A stretch of 64,000 nucleotides of DNA from Fistularia commersonii (Eukaryota; Chordata; Actinopteri; Syngnathiformes; Fistulariidae). The notes beneath the pieces were generated by a model. That model ran no database searches and was not told the DNA's origin. It was given only the letters and a program-made list of their open reading frames with translations. Position numbers and translations under genes: made by a program. The stretch is from contig JBBMNZ010000001.1 in the NCBI GenBank assembly GCA_037954325.1, positions 4,543,232 to 4,607,231 of the forward strand, read 5' to 3'. Positions 11,646 through 22,660 of this stretch are shown in pieces. Position 1 is the stretch's first letter; the number at the start of each line of letters is the position of its first letter.

Positions 11646-11841
11646 AACACCCTGCATGTTTCTGTTTCCGCTGTGCGGAGATGCGCTATTTTGACTTTTC
11701 ACGCAAACACCAGCAGACGGTTTCGGAAAAAGCCCGGCCGGTCGATAAGGTGTCGGACGGGGGTCTCGGGGTGAAAGGTTAGCGGAGAAGCCCCCTTTTA
11801 ACGTTGGCGTTTTTACACTGTTACCCACGCAGGTGTGTTAG
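4839..11841 (+). CDS. lmo4: LIM domain only protein 4 (spliced CDS)
   Basis: The CDS is join(4839-5074, 9411-9507, 9923-10078, 11833-11841), 165 codons, equal to the known vertebrate LMO4 length. After a short Gly/Pro-rich N-terminus come two LIM domains. LIM1 zinc ligands are C23, C26, H44, C47, C50, C53, C73 and D76. LIM2 ligands are C87, C90, H109, C112, C115, C118, C137 and D140. All ligands are present. All introns are GT-AG and every junction keeps frame. Known LMO4 is a nuclear adaptor without DNA-binding activity that bridges factors such as LDB1/CLIM, CtIP and bHLH or GATA proteins during neural, ear and limb development. The ATG at 4839 fits the known N-terminus beginning MVNPG. Teleosts often keep lmo4a and lmo4b, and I cannot assign this copy. 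Conserved-looking blocks in introns 2 and 4 may control it. Confidence 0.97.
5225..5630 (+). repeat. Degenerate tandem array, unit about 55-70 bp
   Basis: The phrase 'ttattttggygatttcctctcc' in variants, followed by 'aggtt/aggtc' and a T-rich spacer, recurs about six times (near 5250, 5312, 5408, 5462, 5530 and 5585). Copies differ strongly, so the array is old. It starts about 150 bp after the exon 2 donor. Confidence 0.7.
6205..6267. repeat. (GT)n microsatellite
   Basis: About 60 bp of almost pure GT, with a second GT tract at 6359-6383. Seen directly. Confidence 0.95.
6420..7290. promoter_or_regulatory. Candidate conserved non-coding blocks in lmo4 intron 2
   Basis: Complex sequence with repeated TTAATTA, AATTAATT and CAATTT cores (6540-6600, 6940-7030, 7140-7290) separated by T, G and A homopolymers. 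Composition resembles developmental enhancers flanking homeobox-regulated genes. Conservation is not tested. Confidence 0.35.
7380..8120. promoter_or_regulatory. GC-rich candidate regulatory block in intron 2
   Basis: A mixed CpG-rich and TTAATT-containing stretch (for example around 7790-7830 and 7900-7980) between two homopolymer runs. Several open frames occur but are low-complexity Pro/Arg reads. A second CpG-island-like region inside the gene may be an alternative promoter or an enhancer. Evidence is compositional. Confidence 0.25.
8480..8980. promoter_or_regulatory. Candidate conserved non-coding block in intron 2
   Basis: The longest homopolymer-poor stretch of the intron, with one G-rich patch at about 8716-8750. 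It includes 'gatgacaaatggctccagat', ATCTAAATTG and ATTATCAAGAGG. Enhancer-like by composition and by its clear contrast with neighbouring repeats. Confidence 0.35.
9411..9507 (+). CDS. lmo4: lmo4 exon 3 (LIM2, first half)
   Basis: The exon is 97 bp. Acceptor CCCTTCAG ends at 9410 and the donor AAG|GTCAGC is at 9508. The first base completes Arg79 and the exon codes residues 80-111, from LFGNSGAC to VYHLK. It supplies LIM2 ligands C87, C90 and H109. The intron that follows is phase 0. The sequence is essentially identical to mammalian LMO4 as I know it. Confidence 0.97.
9508..9922 (+). other. lmo4 intron 3 (415 bp)
   Basis: Begins GTCAGC and ends with a T/C-rich tract and CTCCAG at 9922. It is AT-rich and has nothing else recognisable. 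Confidence 0.9.
9923..10078 (+). CDS. lmo4: lmo4 exon 4 (LIM2 second half and C-tail)
   Basis: The exon is 156 bp and codes residues 112-163, from CFTCSTC to LLPDQK. It carries LIM2 ligands C112, C115, C118, C137 and D140. The donor is AAG|GTAAGA at 10079. Without the last exon the frame would read on into the intron, so the two-codon terminal exon is needed. Confidence 0.97.
10079..11832 (+). other. lmo4 intron 4 with candidate regulatory blocks
   Basis: Begins GTAAGA and ends CACGCAG. The stretches 10590-10900 and 10970-11110 are complex, with CAATTGTAG, TTTAATTATAGC and a CATATTGATACCC phrase, and look like conserved non-coding elements. The stretch 11140-11660 is mainly C, T, G and A runs plus a (CA)n tract at 11614-11644. 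Confidence 0.6.
11833..11841 (+). CDS. lmo4: lmo4 terminal coding exon (Val-Cys-stop)
   Basis: After the acceptor CCCACGCAG at 11832 the exon starts GTG TGT TAG, completing the conserved C-terminal DQKVC. Only two residues and the stop are coded here and the rest of the exon is 3' UTR. The match to the expected last residues, in phase 0, is what identifies this exon. Confidence 0.93.
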   Translation: MC

Positions 11842-12225
11842 ACGGACGCCGCGGGAAGCAGGATGTGTGCCTTCATTTTCGCCCCCCAGCCCGGCTCATC
11901 GTCACCCGAGACAGCGCAGATCAGCGCCGCCCCCATTCCCGACCCCCACGCCATCCCCTCCTCCTCCTCACCCCTCCACAGGAACCCCCTAAACCCACAG
12001 CCCCCCCAAAAAAACCACAGGTGGATACTTGCACTTAACGCGCCCGGACGGCGAGGATTCCGGGACCCGAGAGGAGAATAGGGAGTGGCGGCGGAACCAG
12101 GAGAGAGAAAAGAACCGACACAGGTTTTTTAGCTCGGACACATTTTTTTTTCATGGAGGGGTTAAAAAAAATAATCCGGGACGTCTCCTTTTCTATTCTC
12201 ATTTCCCAGCAACAAGGTGTTTCTA

Positions 12226-12259
<34 letters not shown>

Positions 12260-12444
12260 CCCTCGATGTTGTGGAGGGGGTTCGGAGGTGGAACGGACGT
12301 TTTTTTTTTTTTTTTTTTCCTTTGGTGTTTCATAAATATATATAAATATATCCAAAAGATGGGGTTTTAAAAAAAGAAAAGGCAAAAAAAAAAAAAAATT
12401 ACAAAAAAAAAATTTAAAAAATCAAGCTGTGGCTTTTTGCGGAG

Positions 12445-12476
<32 letters not shown>

Positions 12477-12750
12477 GACTCGCGCAGACTCGGTGTATTT
12501 GTACCCTGTATGTACAGTATGCATGTCAATGTTGTCGTCCAGGCGTGGCTACAGCCCCTCCCCCTCTTCTCGCCGACCTCCCCCCCGACCCGAACTCTCA
12601 GCAGACCCCCAAACCCCATCCCGACCCCCGCCCCCCCCAGTCCGTCACGTAGACGTCGTGCCGAATGAGAGAGAAGTTTTATTTGTGATACTTCCAGGAC
12701 CTTTGCTCCAGTTTGGTGTATTTAATTAATAAAAATATCCAAGAGTTCTA
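11842..12750 (+). other. lmo4 3' UTR
   Basis: Runs from the stop codon to just past AATAAA at 12728. It contains long T-tracts (about 12228-12259 and 12300-12318), A-tracts (12446-12475) and an AT-rich stretch TATATAAATATATCC, features common in regulated, AU-rich 3' UTRs. The cleavage site is estimated. Confidence 0.65.
12728..12733 (+). terminator. lmo4 polyadenylation signal AATAAA
   Basis: This is the canonical hexamer in 'taattaataaaaatatcc', about 890 bp after the stop codon and after the last AU-rich segment. Downstream sequence changes to the dispersed GAGAAC-rich repeat DNA. Confidence 0.65.
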
Positions 12751-13069
12751 AGACTCCCCAGATTCATTGCCAAGAACCGGCGGTTCTCGAGGGGTCGGGG
12801 AGAACCCCGGAGAACTCGGAGCCGAGAACGACACGATGTGAGAACACGCGGCGGATGTTGGATAAGACGCCATCTCAGAGCGACCGACGTTTCGGTCCGA
12901 CGGAGAACCCTGACGGACATTTTTCCGACTTTTTTGGAGCGGTGGCGAACATTCACGTTGAGGATGTTGGACGTTGGTTTCTCAATGCCGCAATACCGAC
13001 TTCGGCTGGCGTTAGAACCCTCTGGAGGTCTGAGAAACCTTAGGCTCAAGGTTCAAGGACCTGATCCCA

Positions 13070-13190
13070 CTGGGGTCTCCATGTTCTCCTTCCTGGGTTC
13101 TCCAGGTTCTCCCTCTCCGTCATTGGGTTCATTGAAGACGTCGAGAGGAGTCGGATGATTGACAGCTGGTCATTGGCTGCAATGTCTGTC
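13070..13190. repeat. Dispersed teleost repeat copy
   Basis: Contains 'ctccatgttctccttcctgg' and 'gatgattgacagctggtcat', the same phrase order as at 1.74-1.85 kb. Confidence 0.6.
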
Positions 13191-15362
13191 GGGTTCTCGT
13201 CTCCTCAACTGTTGTCGTTGCCTCGTTCTTGTATTTTATTTATTTATGTATTTCGGACCAGCAAAGTAGCCCCCATGCTAACAACAGTTTAGAAGATAAC
13301 GACGCCCGTGATGAAGAAAAGGTCTTTTTTTGGATCTCGAGGAGGAACGCTGTAGTGAATGGACTCGCTCGAGGGTTCTGAGGAGAACCGGCCATCGTCC
13401 TTTCAACCTCTGATTTTGTTTTTTGTTTTTTTTGCATTGAATTATTTAATATTGGTACATTTCCATATCTTTTTCAGTTTTGGAATTTGATAAAAATCCA
13501 AAATCTAATCAGTAAAAACTTCCTGAAAGGCAATCAACAAATGAGAAATTAAAAATTCTTATGATAATAATGGTAAATTGTATCCTGGTGTCCTCCTTCC
13601 TGCCCCGGTGCATTGTGGGAAATGTAGTTTTTTTCTCCTCTTCCATGTTTCCCAGGTTAACTCAGATCTATCTCAGATCTTTTTGTTATTGCTGCTCCTC
13701 ATCGTCGGACGAGCTAACCCTAAACTTAGCCGAGAGGCCGCCGCTAACCAGGTCACGCTTACCAAACGTCTGAGCTGAGCTGAACTCAAACCAGGTCGGA
13801 TTGGTCGATCTCATATCTGGGGTGTTTTTACTGGAACTCCTGGTGGCGGAAAGATGTTTTTACCGGAAACTAGTTTTTCTGTACCCGCCCTGTCTGGAGC
13901 GGGAACCCCCGACCTCAGAACCTCAGAACCCTGACTTTCGAACCTGACTATGAAAGGCCATGATGCATTCAGGTCAGGTTCTTAAAAAAAAAAAAAAAAA
14001 CAATCCTAGGGGGATAAATCCACTTTTTCTCATGTCGTTCTAATGTGGCTCTGGCAGGGGGCTCGGCCAACCACTTAGAACCGCGGTTCTGGGGAAAACA
14101 TCCATGTAAACATCAAAAAAAAAAAAAAAAAAAAAGGAAAAGTGCGATGGGCATTAGCGCTCGCCCAGAGAACCTTTTTCCCTAAACCATCATCCTCACT
14201 TAGCTTAACGGCCGCATTTGATTTAAGGCCTTTTAGGAGTTGATGCACGCGGCGTCCATGTTGGCGGATCGCGTGTTGATAACACCCGTGGCGGAACCGC
14301 GCCGCACCAGAACCAGATTTAAAAGAAAAAAAAAAAAACTAACGAAACAAATGATCCCTTGAGTTGATTTCGGGTCAGATGTCGCGTCGGAACGACCTCG
14401 GTAATCCACGTGACCGCGACATTACTACGCGCCGTACCGCCATTATGAAATCCGCTTGCTTCCATTAAGCTGTTTACACACACGCTCACACACACACATA
14501 TATGCATGTAAGCTGCACATGTCTTAAACTACAATATCAACATGACCAACTAAGATTTCCAGATGTTGCTAGATTATCATTATTATCATGATAATTATGT
14601 TTTTCTTTTTATTACGATTATTGTTAGCCTCATTATTATTATCTCGTCCTCATGCGAGGACAGAAATGCTTCACTTTTCTACTCATTTAAAAACATGGAG
14701 AATGAAGCTGCAATAGGCTATTCAAATATCATGCTAATATTTAAATAAACGAAGAAGTCATGTTTTGTCTTTAAAAGGGTCACAAACACAGTTTCCGGTG
14801 TAAAATTTGCGACTAAAAAAGTAATGAAAATAAAAAGAGAGTTCAAAGGCAGCTGATGGCGCTAACATCTAGGTGACTTACAGATGGATGCTAAAAAATT
14901 CATTAGCTAGCCAAGAGGTGAGCCAATGAGTGGGGGTGGGGGGTGGCCGACCCTCGGGGAGTTGGCTAGTCAACTTTGGCCAGCTAGACTTCTGAAGACA
15001 TAATTAGATGTGATTCTGTCAGGGCTGAGATTAAAAAGATTAGCTAGCCCAGCTAAGCATCGCTAATAGAACCCCGGGAAAGGCTAATGCGCTACAATCC
15101 GTTGCCTCCCAGGTCTTTGGAAGAGAAGTGACGTGAAGGTGAAGCACCACCACCTCCACCTCCGTCATCCAACATTCATGTCTCCATTCATCCCCTCATT
15201 AGCTCATCCGTCCATCTGCTTTCTTGGCCCGTCTTGATCTCGTTTTGCCAAAGCTACGAAAATGACGCGTCTGTCCGTGGCGTTCCAGTATTCCACTAAT
15301 TGCGCTGATTAGGTCCAGTGGGGGTGTTGGAGGATGGATGACGGGGGATGGAGGGGAGGGCC

Positions 15363-15388
15363 GGGGGGGGGGGGGGGGGGGGGGGGGG
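15363..15388. repeat. G homopolymer, 26 bp
   Basis: Uninterrupted run of G, seen directly. Such runs are assembly-fragile and can form G-quadruplexes. C-runs of similar length lie near 16083-16106 and 22260-22284. Confidence 0.95.
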
Positions 15389-16314
15389 TCTTCGTCTGTT
15401 CATTTTGTTCGCTTCTATCTCGCGAACCATTTATCAGGTTCTGACAAGTGTTTCCTCTCGAACGCCGCGCTTTAAGGAACCGACTCATTGGCATCGGGTA
15501 GCGCTAATGAAGGCCCTTCAGAAGAAGTACCTGCGTCCCCAAAGGAGGTCAGGTGTTTCTTCAGTGAGACGCCAATGAAATGTGGTGGATAATGGACCGG
15601 TCCAACCCCCGTTACCCAATACTCAGAGGCGCAAGTAAATATTGGCAAGACAGTTCTGGTCCTCAGGTATCAGGTAACTGGATCCCGGGACGTTTTTGTC
15701 TCTTCTGTCGCCCGTCCCACCCCAAAAAACCAGTGTGGTTCTCGGGGAACAAAAAACACAGAATTGCGTCAATAAACACAGAATAGAGGAGAGGCGTTTT
15801 TTTTTTTTTGGGGGGGGGAGGAAAGAAAGAAACAAAGGGAGTAAAAGCCCCTCCTTCACCGTCCTCTTAAATGCTCATTTCCCCGGAGATTATTGAAAAC
15901 ATGACATCCGAACCCCCCACCCCACCCCACACACACACCCCACCCTGCTTTTATGGGCGTCATTGAAAAACAATAGGAAGGAGACAGTCAACATGCAGAC
16001 AGCGCTTCCCCCCTCCACACACACACACACACACACTTCTCCCCTTTTACTGGTTTGACTCTTGAAAAGCATTCCTTGTTCACCCCCCCCCCCCCCCCCC
16101 CCCCCCGCCCGTCCACCCCCCCGTTCCATTCCCCCCACCGATTCTCCTCAAGAATGTCGTAACAATAATAATGCATTAAGTGGTCTGAGTTCTCTAAACA
16201 CTCCTCTTCCTCTCACGGTAAGTGCAGAACCAGTTTGCCTGCTGTTGAAAGCATCTTACACACTCCTGCAGAGTGCCCCCCCCCCCTTGCACACACACCC
16301 CATCTGTCTCCGAA

Positions 16315-16346
<32 letters not shown>

Positions 16347-16479
16347 CAGGCTGGATGAAGACCAACCTGGCTGTCAGGTGACTCTGCGGGGCCTCCAGGT
16401 GTAATTTATTGTTTTTTGTTTTTGTGTTTTTTTTGCATGCATAGCACCCCCCCACACACACACACACCACACACGCACA

Positions 16480-18187
16480 CACACCTCCCTTTGAGTTTCC
16501 AGCGCACGTCGTGCCTCGATCTGCTGGAGCCGCCAGCGTGGTGCAGCTCCGAGCAGGGGGTTAAATCCCTCATAAGGAGCGCGAAAAGGTCACCAAATGC
16601 TGTTGTTTATTAGCCGCCCTAAAAATTGGAGCGCCGGCCGGCGTCCTGCGGGCCCCGGGGCTTAGAACCGGAGAACACACAAGGAACGCGCGGCGGAGAA
16701 TTTTAATGCATTTGCCTTAATTGATCGTTTGACATTAACACACGCACACACACCATTATTTTTTTTTCTTCTTTTCTCCAGCAGCTGTTTCCAGTTTCAG
16801 GCAGCAGACGACGTAAACATAAATAGACATGGGACGTTCTGAGCGGTCGTTCGTCACAGAAATGAACATCAAATGATGTGTCAAAAAAATGCAAGTATTG
16901 TTTTAAACTGAAGAAAATGTTGGCAGTTCTTACAGAAGAAAAACAACATTCGCATTTGAGTGTGAAAATCCATGGTTTCGTTTTGTCTGCTTTTGACAAA
17001 ACAGACGTCGTCCATCCCGTTTTTATCGGAAGAGCAGGAAACTTCTCCGATAATAAAAAACCCAAGACCAAAAACCCATCACGTAAACATGGTTCATACA
17101 TTAAAAGGTGTACTTTTTTCTACACTGTTCTATCTTGGGGGGGATTAAAAGTTCACAATATAAATGTCCAAAAACCCATGTTATACCGAAAAAAACTGCA
17201 ATATCAAATAGTATTTTGGATAAAAAGTTGCATTTTTTTTATCTGCAATACACTTTCAATGTTGCATGTTTTTTGCTATAACACAGGTTTTTGCATCATG
17301 AATTTGTTTTTATATATTTATCATTATATAATAAAATCACATAATGATAAATAAAATAGTAAAATAATATTATTACAAATTATTTTTATGGTAAGACAAG
17401 CATGGTGTTCTGTATCCTGGTCTCTGATTGGCTCAGCAACTGTAGCATCATAGCAACATCTCGCCTCATCCAGGATCATAAAGGTTTGATATATATAAAT
17501 ATTAATATACAGATTTGGTCGCTACTTTGCAGATTTTCTGGAACGTAACCGTAAATAGTAAATAATCATAATAATTTATCTGTATATATATTCATAACTG
17601 TGCAATATTTCATTTCATAACAGCTGCATGTTCTATATTTTTTCACACTTGTGCACACCTTATCTTTCACCTGGTACTTAAGACCTTAAGAAACTTTATA
17701 GCCTTGACTTGTTACTTAGACACTTTATAGTTTTATTTGTATTTCTTATTCCCCCCCCTTTTTTATACTGTTTATACAATTTCCAACTATTATTTATTAT
17801 TGTTATGTTTTACTTGAAACTCAACACTCACCACTCAACAGTCAACACAACAATTTCCTTTGGGATAAATAAAGTTGTTCTTATTCTTATAAACAACGCC
17901 ATAAGGGACTACATTGCCCTGAAAGCTAGCTGTTAGCCGTTAGCACAGTTATCCCGATCTGTCGGAAGAAACAACCGTTGGTTGGATTTCTTTTTCTCCA
18001 GATTGAAGTTTTGTTTTTTTTTCCCCTAAAAATTTCCGCACTCCAATTGGAGTCCAGAGCCGTAACGTTGGGATTTTTCCACCATGGTGGCTCAGCGGAG
18101 GGGCGGTGTGATTTGGCATCATCTCTGCAATTACAAGGGGGATGGGGGGGAATGGGATCTGCGTGAGATTCCGTGCCCTTTACACAC

Positions 18188-18225
<38 letters not shown>

Positions 18226-19020
18226 CACAGTGTACCTGAGGGATCTCTCCACTGTGTTTGATTCCATCGCTCCGCACCGCCTGAGTCCTCAATTAACTTA
18301 AATACTAGAGTAATGGGGAGGTGTGTGTGTGTGTGTAGAGGTTGTGTGTGTGTGAAAGACAGGGCAGATTTTACCAAAATAAAAGCCTGAGAGTAAAACC
18401 CAGTGATGTAATCCTGCGCCGGAGCTCCGTCACTCCTCCGACGTGTTGTTTTGGCTTATTTCCCCCCCCCTTCTGATATGTGCGACCTCCTCAAGTGTGT
18501 TCTACCTAATGATCCGGGTCATAAATAAATGCATGTCCTTAATTAGCCTGCAGGGGCGCTTGAATCAGCCAGGAGCGGCGGAGGCGGAGGCACGGCGACC
18601 CGGCTTTTCCCGGAGCCGGGGAGGTGGCCTTTCAAGCAGATGCTCCCCTCGCCCTCCGTCGCTCCAGACCTCCGCTGCTCCTCCTTTCATCTAAATCTAC
18701 TAAGCCGGCTTCCCCCGGCCGCGGAGGGGGGTGTTGGACCGAAAGGGACCGTCGTCTGCTTTTAAGACGATTAGCCGACGGCAAAGAACCCGCGAGTGGA
18801 AGGGAAGTCAGGATGCTTGTCTGAAATCGGCCATCTTGTTTCGTAAGCGAAGTTCGATTCTCTCGAACCGTCTCCCGTTTTTTACCGTCTTTCCCTTGAC
18901 TTATCGTTTTGACTGCTGCACTTCCTGCTAGCTCGTGTCAGCTAGCCCGCTAACTGACCATCAACCGGAGTCCTTAGACTGCTGGGACTTCTGCTGCACG
19001 TATTCTGCGTACCGATTCTT
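16480..19020. other. Intergenic DNA, mostly AT-rich, one retroelement tail
   Basis: The stretch 16490-16740 is complex and could be a regulatory block. The stretch 16870-17640 is very AT-rich, and its 158-codon open frame (16878-17354) has no recognisable domain. (CA)n lies at 18190-18222. The stretch 18480-18960 is complex sequence ending in GCTAGC-rich DNA. Confidence 0.5.
17640..17895 (+). mobile_element. 3' tail of a non-LTR retroelement
   Basis: Ends 'cctttgggataaataaagtt' followed by short T/C repeats, the characteristic 3' end of many fish L2/Rex-type LINEs and their SINE partners. Upstream text (CACTTTATAG, TTATTTATTATTGTTA) is typical of the same tails. No reverse-transcriptase frame is present, so it is a 5'-truncated copy. 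Confidence 0.6.
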
Positions 19021-19034
19021 CGTGCGCTTTATTA

Positions 19035-20105
19035 GCGTGGTTAGCTTACTGAGGAACGCTGCTCTACTAGCACAGCTAGCTAGCTGTGGAATGTTGCTCA
19101 ATTAAACAGGTGACTAACAGAGGAACTCTGCTTAATTAGCCCAGTTAGCTAACTGTGGGATGCTGCTTATTTAGCTGGGTTAGCTTACTTAGGAATGCTG
19201 CACAACTAGCCTGGTTAGCTTGATATGGAACAATGTTTAATTAGCATGGTTAACTTACTGTGGAACTCTGCTCTATTAGCACAGCTAGCTTACTATGGAA
19301 TATTGCTCAATTGAACAGGTAACTTACAGAGGAACAGTGCTTAATTAGCCCAGTTAGCTAACAGTGGGATGCTGCTTATTTATCCGGGTTAGCTTACTGC
19401 GGAACGCTGCTCTACTAGATTAGTTACCTAACTGTGGAATGTTGCTCAATTAACCCAGTTAGCTTACAGAGGAAAACTGCTTGATTAGCCCAGTTAGCTA
19501 ACTATGGGATGCTGCTTATTTATGAGAGATGATGATGAGATGAGAACAACTTTATTTATCCCGAAGGAAATTGTTGTGCCAGAGTTTCAAACAAAAACAT
19601 AACAATAATAGATAATAGTAGGAAGGAGGGAGAATAAGAAATACAATAAAATATAAATTGTCATGGTTAATATAAATTGTCATGGTTAATATAAATTGTC
19701 AAGGTGAAAGGCTATCAAGTGTTTTAAGGTCTTAAGTACAAAGGTTTGAAGATTCCCTGCGGCTGAGGGAAGAGGAGTTAAAAAGTCTGATAGCCTCAAC
19801 CTTAGCTGGGTTAGCTTACTTAGGAATGCTGCATAACTTGCCTGGTTAGCTTGATATGGAATACTGTTTAATTCGCCTGGTTAGCTTACTGTGGAACACT
19901 GCTCTACTAGCACAGTAAGCTTACTGTGGAATGTTGCTCAATTAAACAGGTGACTTACAGAGGAAGAGTGCTTAATTAGCCCAGTTAGCTAACTGTGTGA
20001 TGCTGCTTATTTAGCTGGCTTAGCTTACTTAGGAGGCTGCACAACTAGCCTTGTTAGCTTACTGCGGAACGTTTCTCTATTTGCACGGCTAGCTCACCAT
20101 GGAAG
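19035..20105 (+). repeat. Minisatellite with higher-order structure
   Basis: The basic unit is about 35 bp, of the form 'ttagcttactgtggaatgct' plus 'gctcaattagcccag' in variants. Six unit variants follow in fixed order (tests: 'ctctactagcacag', 'ctcaattaaacagg', 'cttaattagcccag', 'cttatttagctggg', 'cacaactagcctgg', 'tttaattagcatgg'). The full set of about 209 bp starts at 19041 and again, partly, at 19250, 19389 and after the insertion. A retroelement tail splits the array at about 19523-19803. Confidence 0.8.
19523..19803 (-). mobile_element. Non-LTR retroelement 3' tail inserted in the minisatellite
   Basis: Begins 'aactttatttatcccgaagg' (a reverse-oriented LINE/SINE tail) and ends before 'ttagctgggttagcttactt', where the minisatellite resumes with the next expected unit. 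An internal 18-bp phrase 'aattgtcatggttaatat' is repeated about three times. The insert is about 280 bp and has no coding capacity. Confidence 0.65.
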
Positions 20106-20979
20106 GTGAGATTCAACAGTTGTGTTTGGGGTCGGCACAGATGGGATGCATCAGGTTGCCTAGCAACCATCTCAACTAGGACTCCAGAACGGGCTTTTTT
20201 GAAAGTTATCCTCGCCTTGGTTCTCAGTTTGGTTCGGTGCGGTCTATTTCCTGGAGCCGTCAGCTGATTCATTACTGTGTTTTTACTGGATACGATGTTA
20301 TATGTTCCCAACAGAAAACGTTCGTAGCTTTTTATTAATCCTTTTTTTTTTTACGGCGACTCAAACACTGCTCTGCAGAAAATAAATTCGAAAATGAACG
20401 GGATATCTCCATAACTCGTTAAATTTACGAGTCTGTCCGCGAACGGATTATCCCAGCCGATTAATTCCACCCGAGGCCGACGCTCGTCGGCTGTCACGGC
20501 GTCCAAAACAGGTGGCGGTGATGGTGGTTGGGGGGGGGGGGTTGACATCAATCCTGATATTAATTCGTGAGGCCATTCGTCGTCACGGCGACAGCAGTTT
20601 AATCAAGATTAAGAAGCAGACTAAATATTTGGGAGTTTTGGATGTTTGATTTATGCCAGGGTCCGAGCGTTTTAAGAAGACCGCGGGGAAACTCATTGAT
20701 GGAGGGGGCGTCATTGATGGAGGGGGCGTGGCCTCGGCGGGAGGCGGCGCCGGGCGCTGACAGAGGTACGAAACGACCGGCGGCGGGACGGCGACTGACT
20801 CCGCGCTCGTATTGCGGTCTAACTTACAGCGAGAAGGATACGGAGAAAGGAGAAAGGTCGAGGGGGTGGGAGGTAGCATGGGGGGGGGGTTCCCCTGTGG
20901 CGATGTCAAGAACGTCGCTCACACACAAACGTGTGCACGGACACACGCATTCCATGTAACCGGACGCATCAACATTTGT

Positions 20980-21320
20980 CCAAAACAATTTGCGGAGAGC
21001 CGCCCCCGGACCGGGACGGTTAAACTGCATTAGCCCCGGACATTAGGAATATTGCCGGGCCACATGTGCGTGGTGGGGGGGTCACCTGGCGCTGAAGGTC
21101 ACCTTTCCCAGTCGGTATTATTAAGTGCTTCCCCTCTAATCAAATGAGACGCCCCACGTGCCGCCCGTTCCCATGGCAACCGGTTTATTTATAGGCTCCG
21201 CAGTGAAATGACCAGTTGGTTTAATTTAATTGCGAGCAATGGGATTACGGAGGGAAACAAATTACCTAAGTGGGGGCTCCCAAATCTTTTAACAATGATG
21301 GAAACCATGAACATCATGTC
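20980..21320. promoter_or_regulatory. Candidate conserved non-coding block
   Basis: Complex sequence with no microsatellite, including 'cccatggcaaccggtttatt' (an X-box/RFX-like GTTGCCATGG core on the opposite strand) and TTTAATTTAATTGCGAG. It looks like a gene-desert enhancer. Conservation is inferred, not tested. Confidence 0.35.
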
Positions 21321-21479
21321 TCCCGGAATTATTCCGTTATTGGGTTTAGCCCCCCCACCCCCCCCCGACCCACTGCATCTGTCAGCTGGGCGGGCGGATC
21401 GCAGAGACCCACCGCCGCCGCCGCCGCCAGGTCACGGAGGGGAAGGGCGGCCTTAAACCAGCCGCGACCCCTCCTCCCC

Positions 21480-22258
21480 TGTTGGAGACCCGCACGCTGG
21501 GGGCCTGTTAGCCCTTACAATTCGATTCCAGGGTCCGGAGAGAGAAGCCAGATGCGCTGCATCGTGTGTGTGTGTGTGCCGGCTCTATCTGCAGATAATC
21601 TGTTATTGTGTCTCGCGCATGTGAACAGACGCTAGTTAAACATGAGTAAGTAGACATCATTTAATCTGATGGAGTACCAGGGGTGTAACATCAGAGCGGG
21701 AGGCCCTTTCTCCCCGCAAAAAAAAAAACAGAAAAAGGGTGGTGGTGGTTGGAGCGGGGGGTCTGCGCTGGTGACAAGATACTTTTTTGATTATCAAGGA
21801 ACGCAATTAGACTTCAGCCTTAATATCTCAGAGGCTGTCAGGTTCCGCGGGCGCCGCTGCTCGGCTCGCCAACTGCAATCAGAAGGAGCCTCCGCCTCGG
21901 ACTTAATGAAAAACAAGCACTTGGACATAGACTCTATCCAATCACATTGTCTTGAGTAATTAAAATGATTAGCTTAATTAGCTTAATTAACTAAATTTGA
22001 CTACAGGACATGGCCATATGGTGAAGAAAAACAAAGATGGGAGCTAATTAAAGTTAAAATAATGCAGGTTTTAATTAACTCAACCCTCAGGCATCAACAT
22101 TTTCAAATTTATCCAAGCTGATAATTAAAAAGTCCTCTTGCCCGAGCAACATTTCTTCTCCGAGCTAATTAAATCTGGAAATAAATTAGCAACATGACGC
22201 TCCAAATATTAATTCCCGGCTATAAGATGACTTCACTTTCTAATGAAATTAATTAGCT
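21480..22258. promoter_or_regulatory. TAATTA-dense candidate enhancer block
   Basis: Between 21955 and 22255 the core TAATTA or its extension TTAATTAA occurs many times ('gcttaattagcttaattaac', 'gagctaattaaatctgg', 'gaaattaattagctg'). This density is far above the surrounding DNA and fits a homeodomain-responsive element. It ends abruptly at a 25-bp C-run. Confidence 0.4.
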
Positions 22259-22299
22259 GCCCCCCCCCCCCCCCCCCCCCCCCCTTCGTCAGACGCGCG

Positions 22300-22623
22300 G
22301 CTGTCCGAGAGCGTCGGCGTCATGGATTCCGGCGCCGGGGCGAAAAAGAAAAAAAAAAAAAAAAAAAAAAAGGAGAAAACCGCCCCGGGGCGGAAATTTA
22401 CAATTGTAATGAAGACTCTTTAACTGCGCGTCTCTCTTAATGCGGCGAATGAACATGTAGATCTATTTACGCCGACGGCGTCCTCGCCGAGGAACGAGTG
22501 CGAAGACCAGCCAGTTCAAACTTTTCCGGGGAGGGAGGGCGGACGCGCAGCAAGACGGACGCCGAGCTGCCAAAAGCCATGCCAAGACCGGCTTCAGCCG
22601 CCTGTAAGGTTCCACGGGCTGTG

Positions 22624-22660
<37 letters not shown>

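Larger units (their letters stand above)
12750..16480. other. Intergenic DNA downstream of lmo4, no gene seen
   Basis: Holds GAGAACC-rich repeat DNA (12.77-13.2 kb), A-tracts (13984-14000, 14117-14136), GCTAGC/TTAGC-rich patches near 14.87-15.08 kb, long G and C homopolymers, and CA tracts. Short ORFs are all of low-complexity type. Confidence 0.6.

Noticed and set aside
11610..11830. Possible extension of lmo4 exon 4 through intron 4 as an alternative C-terminus
   Set aside because: The donor GTAAGA after DQK is strong and the expected Val-Cys-stop is found after a good acceptor at 11832.
16878..17354. 158-codon + strand open frame in AT-rich DNA
   Set aside because: Codon composition follows the AT-rich background (Lys, Phe, Ile), no domain was recognised and there is no promoter or splice context. 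Kept out, though it is the least repeat-driven of the long ORFs.
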